Notes: generated from the letters alone by a model not told the origin. A stretch of 38,029 bases of DNA from Pseudomonadota bacterium (GCA_017881245.1 JADGRC010000004.1:1-38029); one strand, 5' to 3'. Shown: positions 24,787 through 34,381, counted from the first letter of the stretch. Translations and numbers: made by a program.

Positions 24787-25512
24787 TCACGGCCGCAGGA
24801 TAAGCACGTAGATGTCGTAAAGGGCATGGGTATAGGCCGCGACGGCGAGCCCGCGGAACCAGAAAAGCAACCCGAAGCAGATGCCCGCCATGAACCGGAA
24901 GGTGAAGACCCCCAACAGCAGGGGGTCGCCGTACGGCGGAATGTGGTGGACCGCCGAAAAGACGAACGACGAGAGGGCGAAAGCGAGAGGGATAGCCACG
25001 ATCCGTCGCATTCCGATCACGCGTTCACACAGTCCGACGATCCCCGTCAGCAGACCCAGGCGGAAAGTCGTCTCCTCCCAGAAGCCGGCGCCGACGGACA
25101 TCACGACGCGCGTGACGAAGCCTTCATGCCCCATGCCCCCTGTGGCGAGACGGGGATTGACTCCGAAGACTCTCGTCATGACCAGCACGATAAGCGAGCC
25201 CATCGTAAGCGCGTAGATCGCGCTTTCGAGGAGGACGGGCACGAAGATCGTCAAGTTGATCTGCTGCCGGCGGCGCAAGATCAAGACGAAGATGGCGTAA
25301 AGGGCGGCGACCGCCGCGGTGTAGGCGAGGTAGGCCGAGCGAGACAGGCCAACGTTTTGGAACAGGAAACGGGTCAGAAAGTCGGCGCCGTTGATCATCG
25401 GATAGATGAGCACGACGCCCAGTTGGTAGAAGAGAAACAGCGGAAAGACGAGGATCAGGCTGGTCGCCAGGTTCTGGGGATTACTTCGGGTCTTCAACTT
25501 TACGGTTGCCAA
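24787..25512 (-). CDS. CPBP-family intramembrane metalloprotease
   Basis: A 241-residue membrane protein with about six to seven hydrophobic segments. The CPBP (Abi/CAAX) motifs are present: EETTFR (E146, E147, R151), FSAVHH (H189, H190) and YTHALYD (H229, D233), which together bind the active-site zinc. Family members cut prenylated or other membrane peptides; the substrate here is unknown. A TTG start at 25512 is supported by AGGAAG six bases upstream, and no ATG precedes the first membrane segment. It lies 130 bases downstream of the kinase gene and probably has its own transcript. Confidence 0.85.
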   Translation of the reverse strand: MATVKLKTRSNPQNLATSLILVFPLFLFYQLGVVLIYPMINGADFLTRFLFQNVGLSRSAYLAYTAAVAALYAIFVLILRRRQQINLTIFVPVLLESAIYALTMGSLIVLVMTRVFGVNPRLATGGMGHEGFVTRVVMSVGAGFWEETTFRLGLLTGIVGLCERVIGMRRIVAIPLAFALSSFVFSAVHHIPPYGDPLLLGVFTFRFMAGICFGLLFWFRGLAVAAYTHALYDIYVLILRP

Positions 25513-25568
25513 TCTATCTTCCTGTCTATCCCTCTATCTAGCGCGCTGGCGCGGGATCCGCGAAGGGA

Positions 25569-25679
25569 CTCAGCGGCCATGAAAGAGGGCTAAGCGCGAC
25601 GAGACGTCAAGACTACGACGATCATCGGCATTCCGTCCTGGCTCAACGGCCACGAAAGAGGGATGGGCGCGATGAGACG
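25569..25679 (-). repeat. Tandem duplicate of the kinase gene's 3' end
   Basis: A 38-base segment at 25642-25679, which encodes the kinase C-terminus VSSRPSLFRGR and its stop, recurs at 25569-25606 with six mismatches. The second copy would encode VSSRLALFHGR-stop in the same strand. The offset is 73 bases. It looks like a relic of a tandem duplication that has since drifted. Confidence 0.6.
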
Positions 25680-27541
25680 GCGCGGTGTCCCGGTGGGCGA
25701 GGCGGCGGGCGTTTGTCGGCGGGCAGCTTGGCCTCCAGTTTTGAGATGGCCTCGGAAAGCTCCATCTTCATGCAGGCGTTGTTGGGCTCGGCTCCAAGGA
25801 AACCCTCGATGCCGCCGCGCGATCGTTGCGACCGGAGGGCCGGAAGTGCGCGCGGGTCATCCGCCTTGGCGAGCCATATGACGATGGTCTTCTTTTCTTC
25901 GCAGTTGGTCGCCCTCCTCAGTTCGGCGCCGCGCAGGGACACGGTGTCGACGCGGCGTTCCTCGCCAAGTTCCGACAGCGCGTGGGCGGCCTTTTGGCGC
26001 CGCCGCAAGTCGCCGCTGCCATTGGCGACACGTTCGAGCAGGTCGGCGGCCGGGCGGCCCACGCGTTCAATGGCAAGATCCAGAGCGGCGTCGGCGGCCC
26101 GCGCCTCCCCGAGCGCTACGCCCAGATGCTCAATCAAGATGGGATCACCTCGAAAACCGGGGTCGAGGGCTATGGCCTCGCGGTAGTCATCGAGGGCAGC
26201 GAGGTGGTGATCGTCCGCGAACGCCAGTCGCCCAAGCAGATACCGAACCCGCCCGTTCCCGGGATTTTCGGCCAGAAGCTGTTCGATCGCAGCGCGCGCC
26301 TTGACGATCTCACCGGCGCCAAGGAGTCCTTCGACGACGCGAATCCGAGCACCGAGCTCCGCGGGCGGAGCGGCCGGCCGCACGACAGGTGCGCTGGCGA
26401 CTGTCCTTGGTCGGGTCTTGGATCGCAAGGAGCGACCTTGAACAAGCGCATACCCCACCCCCGCCAAGACCAGGCCACAGGCAACGGCCACGGCCGGCCG
26501 GTGCCACGTTCGATGGGCGGGCACTGGGTGGACCTGGAGCGTTCGAACGGCTGCGGCGGTGGCGGCGTCTGTCTCGACCGCGATCCCCGCGCGCGCCACT
26601 TCCGTTTCGGCTTCGCCGAGCGCCGCGAGAAAGGCGCCCGCGGACGCAAATCGATGGTCCCGTTGTTTCTCCAGAGACTGCGCCACCACCTCCTCGATCG
26701 GCGCGGGGATCTGGACGTCGGGATTCGCTTGCGACATACGTGGCGGCGGATGCGATAGATGCATCGAGATGATGCGAACCTTGTCGTCGGATTCGAAGGG
26801 ACGGCGGGCCGTCAGCATCTCGAACAGGATCACGCCGGCGGCGTACAGATCCGCACGCGCGTCGACCGTGTCCCCGAGAGCCTGTTCCGGTGAAAGGTAC
26901 TCGGGCGTCCCGAAAATCATCCCCGCTTGAGTCAGAGCCTCGCGCCCGGCGCCGGTACCACTGCCCGAGTCCGTGACCTTGGCAATGCCGAAATCGAGGA
27001 TCTTCACCACGTCGGGTCGGCCGTCGCGTGTGACCAACATGATGTTGTCGGGCTTGAGGTCCCGGTGCACGACGCCCGCGGCGTGGGCGTGTCCGAGCGC
27101 GTTCAGCACCTGTCGCACGATGAACAAGGCGCGCGGGATCTCCATGGCGCCTTTTCGAATTATCGCCGTGAGCGATTGCCCATCAAGGAATTCCATCACG
27201 AGGAAAAGCAGGCCCTCCGGGGTACGACCAAAATCGGTGACCGCGATGATGTTGGGGTGCGCGAGACGGCTGACGGACTCGGCCTCCCGCTCGAAGCGCC
27301 GGATGAACTCGTCCTTGTCTCCGAGTTCGGGAAGCAAGACCTTGATCGCGACATCGCGTTTCAAAGCGGTATGCACGCCGCGATAGACAGCCCCCATGCC
27401 CCCGGCGCCAATGCGCTCGATGACGCGATAGCGATCACCGAGCAGGGCGCCAATCAGCGGATCGTGCTGAGGCACGCCGCACCGGGGACAAGAATCGAAA
27501 GCGGGTTCGTGGAGAAACCCGCAGGACAAACAACTGGGCAT
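25643..27541 (-). CDS. Membrane Ser/Thr protein kinase with N-terminal zinc ribbon
   Basis: A 632-residue Hanks-type kinase. A zinc ribbon (C4, C7, C18, C21) precedes the kinase domain: Gly loop IGAGGMGAVY (44-53), K67, HRDLKPDN (159-166, catalytic D161), DFG (183-185) and GTPEYLSPEQ. A single transmembrane segment spans about 349-367, after which TPR-like helices (YLLGRLAFADDHHLAALDDY) and a charged tail follow, probably outside the cytoplasm. All key catalytic residues are present, so it should be active. It starts six bases after the M16-like gene's stop and is co-transcribed with it. The ribbon resembles that of the FHA proteins at 8010 and 9403. Confidence 0.93.
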   Translation of the reverse strand: MPSCLSCGFLHEPAFDSCPRCGVPQHDPLIGALLGDRYRVIERIGAGGMGAVYRGVHTALKRDVAIKVLLPELGDKDEFIRRFEREAESVSRLAHPNIIAVTDFGRTPEGLLFLVMEFLDGQSLTAIIRKGAMEIPRALFIVRQVLNALGHAHAAGVVHRDLKPDNIMLVTRDGRPDVVKILDFGIAKVTDSGSGTGAGREALTQAGMIFGTPEYLSPEQALGDTVDARADLYAAGVILFEMLTARRPFESDDKVRIISMHLSHPPPRMSQANPDVQIPAPIEEVVAQSLEKQRDHRFASAGAFLAALGEAETEVARAGIAVETDAATAAAVRTLQVHPVPAHRTWHRPAVAVACGLVLAGVGYALVQGRSLRSKTRPRTVASAPVVRPAAPPAELGARIRVVEGLLGAGEIVKARAAIEQLLAENPGNGRVRYLLGRLAFADDHHLAALDDYREAIALDPGFRGDPILIEHLGVALGEARAADAALDLAIERVGRPAADLLERVANGSGDLRRRQKAAHALSELGEERRVDTVSLRGAELRRATNCEEKKTIVIWLAKADDPRALPALRSQRSRGGIEGFLGAEPNNACMKMELSEAISKLEAKLPADKRPPPRPPGHRAVSSRPSLFRGR

Positions 27542-27547
27542 AGCGGT

Positions 27548-30364
27548 TCAGCGAGAAGTGTATCCCGACGGCGCGACGAGCAGGCTGCTCGTCGGACCGC
27601 GGACCGGCTCATTCGCGGAGACCTTCGCCGTCCGATCGGCGTCGAGCGGGCGCACAACGGCCAGGATCTCGTGCCGCGGATCGATGATGCGCCGGGCGAC
27701 GCGTGCCACGTCGGCGGCGGTTACCTTCCCCAACTCGTCGATGTCCCGCCGATACGCGCGCCCGGTCTCGCCAAAGGCGCCGTGCAGCGCCACCGCCATC
27801 GCCACGGCGCCACGTCTTTCGAGCGCGAGAGCGCGCGAGCCGATCAAGATCCGACGAGCGCGCAGGACATCCTCCGCGTTGACGCCACCCTCGGCCACGT
27901 GCCGAACCTGTGCCCGCAAGGCAGGCGCGACGAGATCGACCACGTCGGGGCGCGCCGCCGCGTAGACCGCGAAGTATCCGGGGTCGACGCCCTCGCGTGA
28001 AACCACCTCGATGGCCCCCATCATTCCCACCTGCTCGCGCAGGGACTCTGCCAGCTTTCCCGCGGCCCCCCCCAAAACCTCGGCCAGCACCTCGAGCGCC
28101 AATCGGTCGGGATCGCGCACGGTGAGTCCCGGATAGCCGACGACGACACGCGCCTGCGCCTTCGGGATTAGCTGGAACACCTCCGTGGGATCCGTGTGGA
28201 CCGGCGGCGGAGGGATCGCGGAGGAACCTTCCCGGTCACCCGCGGCCGGCCGCAAGTCCGCGAACAGCGACTGAACCTTGGCGGCCACGCGATCCGGTTC
28301 GACAGCGCCCAGCACCGCCAGCGTCAGGCCACGCTGACCGTAGGAGCGGCGATAGAAATCAAGCAGGCGGCGGCGGTTCAAACCCGCGACGGCGTCAGCC
28401 GTGCCGAGCAAGTCCTGTCGGTAAGGATGACGTCCGAAAAGCGCGCCGCGAAACAAACGCAGGGCAACCTCGGTCGGATCGTCGTCGCGGGTGCGAATCG
28501 CGTCCAGCAGAACCCGCCGCTCGCGTTCTACCTCTTCGTCGGCGAGGCTCGGGTTTCGCACGCAATCGACCAGCAATTCGAGCCCGCGTTCCCAGTGGGA
28601 TGCCAGGAACTCGCCACGCAAGGCCAGGCTGTCGATGCCCGCCACGCCATCGAGGCTGCCGGCGATGTCCGCGAGGTCCTTCGCCAGGGTCTCCGGACCG
28701 CGGGTCTTGGTGGCGCGCGGGAGAAGGCGGGCGAGCAGCGACGACGCACCGGCGAGCCGGTCGTCCTCGAGCCGAAGGCCCCCCGACCATACGGCGCGAA
28801 CCGACAGCTGAGGCGCCGTATCGTCCCGAAGGACCAACAGACGAACGCCCGACGGCAACGAGTAGTCCGCCAAATCTCGCCCCGACGAAGACGCGGGTCC
28901 CGCGGCGACCACGTTCGTGGCCGGGGTCTCGGTGGCGGCGGCCACGGCGCGCAGGCGTGGCAGGAGCTTCCCCGCGCGATCATCGCGCTCGGGGTCGCGG
29001 GCCGCCGGCAACACGACGGCCAGGTTCATGCGCGATGCCAGGAACGTTCGAGCGGCAACGTCCATCAGATCGCCGGCGTCCAATCTTCGCAAGCGGTCGA
29101 GATAGGCGGTCGCGAACGAGGGATCACCCGCGACCGCCATCGATCGGCCCAGCGTGCGCGCATACCCGTCGAGGCCAGCCGTGTCGAATGCGGCGTCCCC
29201 TTCGACGATTGTGCGCGCGCGCATGAACTCGTCCGAACCGATGCGCTCGTGTGCAAGCCGCGTGACCTCGTCGCGCACGGCGCGCGCGACATCGTCGACA
29301 CGGCCTGGACCGAGCACGGCCGTCGTAATGAACATTCCGCCATCACGCGCGTCGAAGAGGTACGCGCGCGGCGTGTTCGCGAGCTGTCGGTTGCGGACAA
29401 CCTCCATTTCCAGACGGCCGCCCCGCCCCGGCCCCAGGATGGCCGCCAAGATCTCGAGCCCCGGGAGATCTCGGCGGTCCATGCCCGTTCCGGGAATGCG
29501 ATACGCGACGATCAGTTGTGGCGCTGGTATGTCGGCGGTGAACACCCCCACCCGAGGAGCGGTCTGTTGATTAGGTCGTGGGCTCGCCGCTCGGTTGTCC
29601 CCCGCGCGCCACGAACCGAAGGCGGTGCTGACGCGCGCGCGAACCATCGATGAATCGAAGTCGCCCACGATGACCAGTGTCGCGTTGGCGGCAACATAGA
29701 ACCGGTCGAAAAAACCCCTGACGTGGTCCGCGCTGATCGCGGCGAGCGACGCCTCTGTGCCCAGTAGCGAGCGGCCATAGGGCTCCGCCGGAAAGGCCGT
29801 AGCCAGGGCCGCTTGAGCCGCGACGCGATCGGGGGTGGCCAACGCCTGCCGGAGATCGTCCTTTACCGCTCGACGAGCGGCATCAATGTCGGTGGGGGAC
29901 AACAGAGCCTCGGTCAATATGTCGGCGAGGAGGCCAATGCCGACGTCCGCGAACGTGGAGGCGACCAATGCGTGAAATACCGTCTCGTCGTAGGTCGTAA
30001 AGGCACCGATGCGCCCGCCAATCGCGGCGACGTCGCGAGCAATTGCTCCGGCCGGACGGGTCTTGGTCGACAGAAAAAACAGATGCTGGAACAGATGCGC
30101 CAAGCCCTCCAGACCCGCCGGATCATCGGCCCCGCCGGCGTGGACCCAGGCTTGGATCGCAACCAGGGGAACAGCGTGGTTCTCCTCCAGTACGACCCGC
30201 AAGCCGTTGGGCAATTCGATAACGGCGCGGGTGTCGATTCCACTTGGCGGAACCCGTTCGTCCGTCGCGAAGGCCGCCGCGCCGGACGGCGCGCCCTTGT
30301 ACGGGCGACAGCTGGACGCCGCCGCGACCACTATTACCGCGGCGCTGACCAGAGTCGATCTCAC
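27548..30364 (-). CDS. Lipoprotein with two M16 peptidase domains, zinc site lost
   Basis: A 938-residue protein of the M16 (pitrilysin/PqqL/processing-peptidase) family with a lipoprotein signal ending AASSC (C19). Domain 1 carries HLFQH (90-94) where active enzymes have HxxEH, so the catalytic Glu is Gln; the codon is CAG. The third ligand Glu that should follow (ERxVVxEE) reads AARRAVKDDL. Domain 2 keeps ERERRVLLDAI near 611 but has no HxxEH at the matching place (SLLARLL). As seen, neither domain has a complete site. It may be a non-catalytic binding or chaperone-like protein, or the subunit of a heterodimer with an active M16 partner elsewhere. The GTG at 30364 is the start; the kinase gene follows after six bases. 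Confidence 0.88.
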   Translation of the reverse strand: MRSTLVSAAVIVVAAASSCRPYKGAPSGAAAFATDERVPPSGIDTRAVIELPNGLRVVLEENHAVPLVAIQAWVHAGGADDPAGLEGLAHLFQHLFFLSTKTRPAGAIARDVAAIGGRIGAFTTYDETVFHALVASTFADVGIGLLADILTEALLSPTDIDAARRAVKDDLRQALATPDRVAAQAALATAFPAEPYGRSLLGTEASLAAISADHVRGFFDRFYVAANATLVIVGDFDSSMVRARVSTAFGSWRAGDNRAASPRPNQQTAPRVGVFTADIPAPQLIVAYRIPGTGMDRRDLPGLEILAAILGPGRGGRLEMEVVRNRQLANTPRAYLFDARDGGMFITTAVLGPGRVDDVARAVRDEVTRLAHERIGSDEFMRARTIVEGDAAFDTAGLDGYARTLGRSMAVAGDPSFATAYLDRLRRLDAGDLMDVAARTFLASRMNLAVVLPAARDPERDDRAGKLLPRLRAVAAATETPATNVVAAGPASSSGRDLADYSLPSGVRLLVLRDDTAPQLSVRAVWSGGLRLEDDRLAGASSLLARLLPRATKTRGPETLAKDLADIAGSLDGVAGIDSLALRGEFLASHWERGLELLVDCVRNPSLADEEVERERRVLLDAIRTRDDDPTEVALRLFRGALFGRHPYRQDLLGTADAVAGLNRRRLLDFYRRSYGQRGLTLAVLGAVEPDRVAAKVQSLFADLRPAAGDREGSSAIPPPPVHTDPTEVFQLIPKAQARVVVGYPGLTVRDPDRLALEVLAEVLGGAAGKLAESLREQVGMMGAIEVVSREGVDPGYFAVYAAARPDVVDLVAPALRAQVRHVAEGGVNAEDVLRARRILIGSRALALERRGAVAMAVALHGAFGETGRAYRRDIDELGKVTAADVARVARRIIDPRHEILAVVRPLDADRTAKVSANEPVRGPTSSLLVAPSGYTSR

Positions 30365-30440
30365 GGGCGCGTTTCACACTATCACAGCAAGCATGGCCTG
30401 ACGGAGGACCTCGGCGGGAAGTTCCAGCGTCTCGGCAAGC

Positions 30441-32969
30441 ATGAGATACTCTGGGCCGATGCGACGCCGACTATTCCTGCACGGCGTCGGTGTCGCCGGG
30501 ACGGCCCTGGGGTTCGCACGCGGAGCTGTGGCAGGCACTAGCCCGGTTGCGGCGCGATCCCGTGCCAAGATCTGGACGGCTGCGCTCGCGGGCGTGGGCG
30601 CGGTCCCTGGACTCAGACTGACGCGATTCGAAGGCAGCCACCAACTAGAGAGCGTGGACGCCCCGTTCCCCATGAGCGGGGCAGCCGCGCAGTCAGGCTC
30701 AGCCAGATTGGTCTTGCAGGGAATCACGATTGGATGCGACGTGCGCGTCGCGTCCCCACGCGATCGGCGGGATGCCGTGGACATCGAGGTCGTGTTTCAT
30801 GTCCTGCGCGGCCGGCTGCCTAACGCGTCCGTGGCCGTTACGCTGAATTTGCACCGCTGGTCCCGTGACGCGTACGTGCTGATTCCGGGCGCCGTATACG
30901 GTGGCAACCGATTCGCGTCCCGACACACTCCGTTTCCGCCGCTGGCGACCGAGCCTTCGGACATCGGACCGCACGTGCCTCCCATCGTTTCGGACATTCC
31001 GAGACTGAATAACCAACCCGGCGAATCAGGCATCGTCCTCGGTGCCGTTGACGCGGCCGTGCCAGCCATCGCAGTTCGCGTGACGGGAGTATCCGATGGG
31101 GATTCCACGATCGGCCACGGATTTGTTCTGATTGGCGAGCAGACCACCAGGTTGGGTTCGACCAGCCTGGCGATCACGGAGGCCGCGGACCGGACATCGG
31201 CCACGCTCTCGATCGGCACGCCGTGCGTACGGCCCGACGTGCGATACGCCTTGTGCAATGCGCGGACGCCGTCCACGGACCGCGGCGCGGATCTGACCGA
31301 GGGTTGCACCGTGACGTTGCGGCTGCGGCTGCTGTCCTTCCCGTGCCCGAACGTGCAGACGTTATTCGACCGATGGCACGAGGCGCGACGCGATCGAATG
31401 GGGCCGCCGAAACTGCGACACGACCTGCCGCTGTCGGCCGCGAAGCGAATGATTGAGGAGCGCCTGCTGGTCGATCAGTGGACCGATCTGCCGGGCTTCT
31501 TCGTAACCAGATCGCCCACCATCACGCTGCCCGCGTCCCTGTGCCCGCCCAACCCGACCTTGGAATCGACGTTTCGCACCGGTGCGGATGGCGCCCTCGC
31601 TGTCGCCGTCCCGGCTATGATTTCCGGCGGCGCCGATGCCCGAAGACGGGCCGCCGCCGTGCTGGATTTCCAGCTGACTGGACAGGCGACGTGCGGTCTG
31701 TTTCACGCCGCCAGCAATGGCTTCGACTGGTGGGACGAAGGCGACGGGCCCCCCCTGCCCGCCAGCGACGCACGGAACGGCACGGCGTCGACGGACAGGG
31801 GCACCGGGCGCGGCGCCGATGCGCGACCGACGAAGGGCCGGCGATGGATTCACGTCGCGCGAAACGCCGAGGCGTTGTTCCTGGCGTGCAGGCAGGTGCT
31901 GTTCCTGCGCAAGGTCGATCCGGCGTACCGCCCTCCCGACCATTGGCGGGTAGGCCTCGGACGCGTCGCGGACGCATTCATGCGCCTGTGGGACCGGTAC
32001 CAACAGCTCGGCCAGTACGTCAACTCCGACAGCGGTGACTTGGTCGTCGGGGGGTCCACGGCGGGGGCCCTGGTGCCCGCCGCCCTGGCCCTGACCGCGC
32101 GGGCACTCGGAACGGACAGTTACGGAAAGTGCGCGATCGCGATCGCGGATGCCTTCTACGCGCGTTTCGTGCGATCCGGGCTGACAATCGGCGGAGCGCC
32201 CGCCGCCTTGCAGGCCCCCGACAGCCGATCCGCCTCCGGATTGTTGGAGTCATTCGTCACGCTGGCGGAGACGACGGGGGACGAGACGTGGTTCGCGCGG
32301 GCCGCCGAGGTCGCGCACCAGTTGGCGAGCTGGGTCGTCGCCTGGGATGTTCCGATGCCCCCGACGAGTACACTCGGAAAAATCGACGCGCGCACCACGG
32401 GAGCCGTTCTGGTCAGTGCTCAAGACAAGTGGGCCTTGCCCGGATTCGCGGGCGTGTCGGGTGATGCGCTGTTTCGCCTGTACCGCGCGACGGGCCGCGT
32501 GTCGTTCCTGGAACTATTGCGCGAGACCGTTCACAACAGCAGCGGGTACGTGGACCCCGAAGACCGCCGCCCCGACATCGATAGCAAGGCCGGATGGGTC
32601 GCGGGAAAAATCCCAATGGGCGATGCGCTCGGATCCGCGGGGGATGTGCCCCCGACCGCGCCGGCGGGGACTGCTCAGGCCATCTGCCTGATGATGGCGA
32701 CGGACATCCCTTCAATCTACGTCCAACCCGATACCGGGTTCCTGTTTCCGTTCGACCATGTCGATGCCCGCGTCAAACAGCGGAGCGAAACGCAGATCAC
32801 CATCAGGGTGAGCAATCCGACCCGCTTCGAGGCCGAGCTGCGCATCCTTTCGGAGGTGGATGCCGACAGGTCCCGGCCCCTCGACCTGTTTCCGCTGTGG
32901 GGCGCGCGATCGTTGACTCTTGCGGCGGGCGCCACCGAGGACCTGGAACTTCCGCGATCATCGAGCTGA
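30441..32969 (+). CDS. Tat-exported large protein of unknown function
   Basis: An 842-residue protein with a twin-arginine signal (MRRRLFLHGVGVAGTALGFA). The mature part has an N-terminal beta-rich half (about 40-330) and a helical half. The latter contains helix pairs such as LLESFVTLAETTGDETWFAR and the VSGDALFRLYRATGRVSFLE stretch, which suggest an alpha/alpha-toroid of the six-hairpin glycosidase kind; this is fold guessing, with no catalytic motif that I can name. Residues WDEGDGP and NSDSGD are conserved-looking acidic spots. The ATG at 30441 is used; the ATG at 30459 (MRRRLF) is a good alternative. It is divergent from the M16 gene and ends eight bases from the convergent esterase gene. 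Confidence 0.72.
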   Translation: MRYSGPMRRRLFLHGVGVAGTALGFARGAVAGTSPVAARSRAKIWTAALAGVGAVPGLRLTRFEGSHQLESVDAPFPMSGAAAQSGSARLVLQGITIGCDVRVASPRDRRDAVDIEVVFHVLRGRLPNASVAVTLNLHRWSRDAYVLIPGAVYGGNRFASRHTPFPPLATEPSDIGPHVPPIVSDIPRLNNQPGESGIVLGAVDAAVPAIAVRVTGVSDGDSTIGHGFVLIGEQTTRLGSTSLAITEAADRTSATLSIGTPCVRPDVRYALCNARTPSTDRGADLTEGCTVTLRLRLLSFPCPNVQTLFDRWHEARRDRMGPPKLRHDLPLSAAKRMIEERLLVDQWTDLPGFFVTRSPTITLPASLCPPNPTLESTFRTGADGALAVAVPAMISGGADARRRAAAVLDFQLTGQATCGLFHAASNGFDWWDEGDGPPLPASDARNGTASTDRGTGRGADARPTKGRRWIHVARNAEALFLACRQVLFLRKVDPAYRPPDHWRVGLGRVADAFMRLWDRYQQLGQYVNSDSGDLVVGGSTAGALVPAALALTARALGTDSYGKCAIAIADAFYARFVRSGLTIGGAPAALQAPDSRSASGLLESFVTLAETTGDETWFARAAEVAHQLASWVVAWDVPMPPTSTLGKIDARTTGAVLVSAQDKWALPGFAGVSGDALFRLYRATGRVSFLELLRETVHNSSGYVDPEDRRPDIDSKAGWVAGKIPMGDALGSAGDVPPTAPAGTAQAICLMMATDIPSIYVQPDTGFLFPFDHVDARVKQRSETQITIRVSNPTRFEAELRILSEVDADRSRPLDLFPLWGARSLTLAAGATEDLELPRSSS

Positions 32970-32977
32970 GATTGGAA

Positions 32978-34381
32978 TTATCTAAGGAAGTCGCGAAGCG
33001 GCAGCGTGCCGGCCTTCAGTGCCTTGGCGGCCAATCCTGAAACCTCCGTCGCCCCCGTCTCGCTGAGGTGGGTACCCTCGGACGGAGTCGCGAACCACAG
33101 TCCGAGGTTCGGCGCGGTCTTGTAATCGGCGATGGTGAGCATTGTGAGATCGATGAGAGCGACGTTCTGCGCGGTCGCGAGATCTCTCATCTGTTGGTCA
33201 AGACCGCCGAATCCAGCGTTGGCGGTGCTGGCGCCCTTGCGGCCGATCGGCGTGACCAGGACGGGCGTCGCGTTCTTCGACTTGGCATCCGTGATGTACT
33301 TCGTCAGGTTCGCCTTGTAGTTGGCGACGTCGGACGCATTTTTCTGATCGTTGTGTCCGAACTCGATGAACAGGTAGTCACCGGCCTTCATCGCCGCCTT
33401 GGCGGGCGTGAAGAACTTTCCATAGAAGCTACCGGCCGTCTCACCGGAGTCGGCGTAGTCGGCGATGGCCAATCCCGGCTTGAAGTACTGCGAGAACTCC
33501 TGAGCCCACCCGCGCTCGATCGGGCTCAAAATGCTGCCCAGCGCCGGATCCCAGTCGCACACGGTCGAATCGCCCGCGAGGAAAAGAGTCGGGATGTTGG
33601 GCGCCGCCGCGAAACCTACCCCGTGCAGGGCCGGCGCCGTCCCGTCGATCAGCAGATCCAGAACCTTGCCGACGGCGTTGTAGCCGTCATGCTTTTCCGT
33701 TCGAACGTTGACGCTGAAGGTTTCGCGCGAATACATGCCGGCCGGCAAGGTCACGGGTGGAATGACGATCCGGAACAATTCGGCCTGAACGCGCGAGGTC
33801 GACGCCGCGCTAGCACTGCCGAGCTCGACCGTCACGTTGTAATCCATCGCATCAGTCGGAACCGGAATCGTGCATCTGATGGGATTGGTCCCCGTGCAGA
33901 GCGACATCAATGTCGGATCCAGGGGGACCGAGATGTCGGAACCCGCGCCGCCCGCGCCGCCCGTACTGGACACGGTGCCCCCGGTGCCCGTGCCCACGGG
34001 CGAGCCGCCGCGACCACCAGGTGCCGCGCCGCCTGTGGCCGGACCCGAACCGCCCGTGCGCGAGCCTCCCATGCCCGAACCGCCGGTACCCGAGCCACCC
34101 ACGATGCCACCGCTGCCCGTACTGGCGCCGCCTGTATCCAAGCCGCCCACCGCACCGCCGCTGGCGGCGTTGGCGCCGCCGCTCCCCGGTGAGGCGTTGC
34201 CCCCGATACCTGTGAATGAACCACCCGTGCCGACGGTGCCGCCGCCAGTGCCCGTACCAATCGAACCACTTGAGCCCGCCTGCCCGGGATCGCTGCCGGC
34301 CGTTTCGGCTGGTCCACATCCGAGTAAGGCCAGCGTGCAGCCGAACGTCGCCGAGGCCAGGGTAAGTCGCAGGCGGTCCAT
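32978..34381 (-). CDS. SGNH-hydrolase lipoprotein, rhamnogalacturonan acetylesterase-like
   Basis: A 467-residue lipoprotein (signal ends ALLGC, C22). Residues 35-148 are a Gly/Ser/Thr linker of GTGGSG type. Residues about 160-255 form a carbohydrate-type beta domain. Residues 265-455 form an SGNH esterase: GDST (270-273, nucleophile S272), the oxyanion Gly in YADSGETAGS, GHND (342-345) and GTHLSE with H438. The usual Asp three residues before the His is Glu435 here. Family members remove acetyl groups from pectin-type polysaccharides. Together with the convergent Tat protein it suggests polysaccharide work at the surface, but the substrate is unproven. The ATG at 34381 starts a clean basic n-region (MDRLRLTLAS). 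Confidence 0.86.
   Translation of the reverse strand: MDRLRLTLASATFGCTLALLGCGPAETAGSDPGQAGSSGSIGTGTGGGTVGTGGSFTGIGGNASPGSGGANAASGGAVGGLDTGGASTGSGGIVGGSGTGGSGMGGSRTGGSGPATGGAAPGGRGGSPVGTGTGGTVSSTGGAGGAGSDISVPLDPTLMSLCTGTNPIRCTIPVPTDAMDYNVTVELGSASAASTSRVQAELFRIVIPPVTLPAGMYSRETFSVNVRTEKHDGYNAVGKVLDLLIDGTAPALHGVGFAAAPNIPTLFLAGDSTVCDWDPALGSILSPIERGWAQEFSQYFKPGLAIADYADSGETAGSFYGKFFTPAKAAMKAGDYLFIEFGHNDQKNASDVANYKANLTKYITDAKSKNATPVLVTPIGRKGASTANAGFGGLDQQMRDLATAQNVALIDLTMLTIADYKTAPNLGLWFATPSEGTHLSETGATEVSGLAAKALKAGTLPLRDFLR

Noticed and set aside
32978-34381. A pair of Gly-rich repeats at 33935-34270 as a separate gene on the plus strand (34-kb region, Pro-rich frame).
   Set aside because: The plus-strand Pro-rich reading is the complement of the Gly-rich linker of the esterase lipoprotein.
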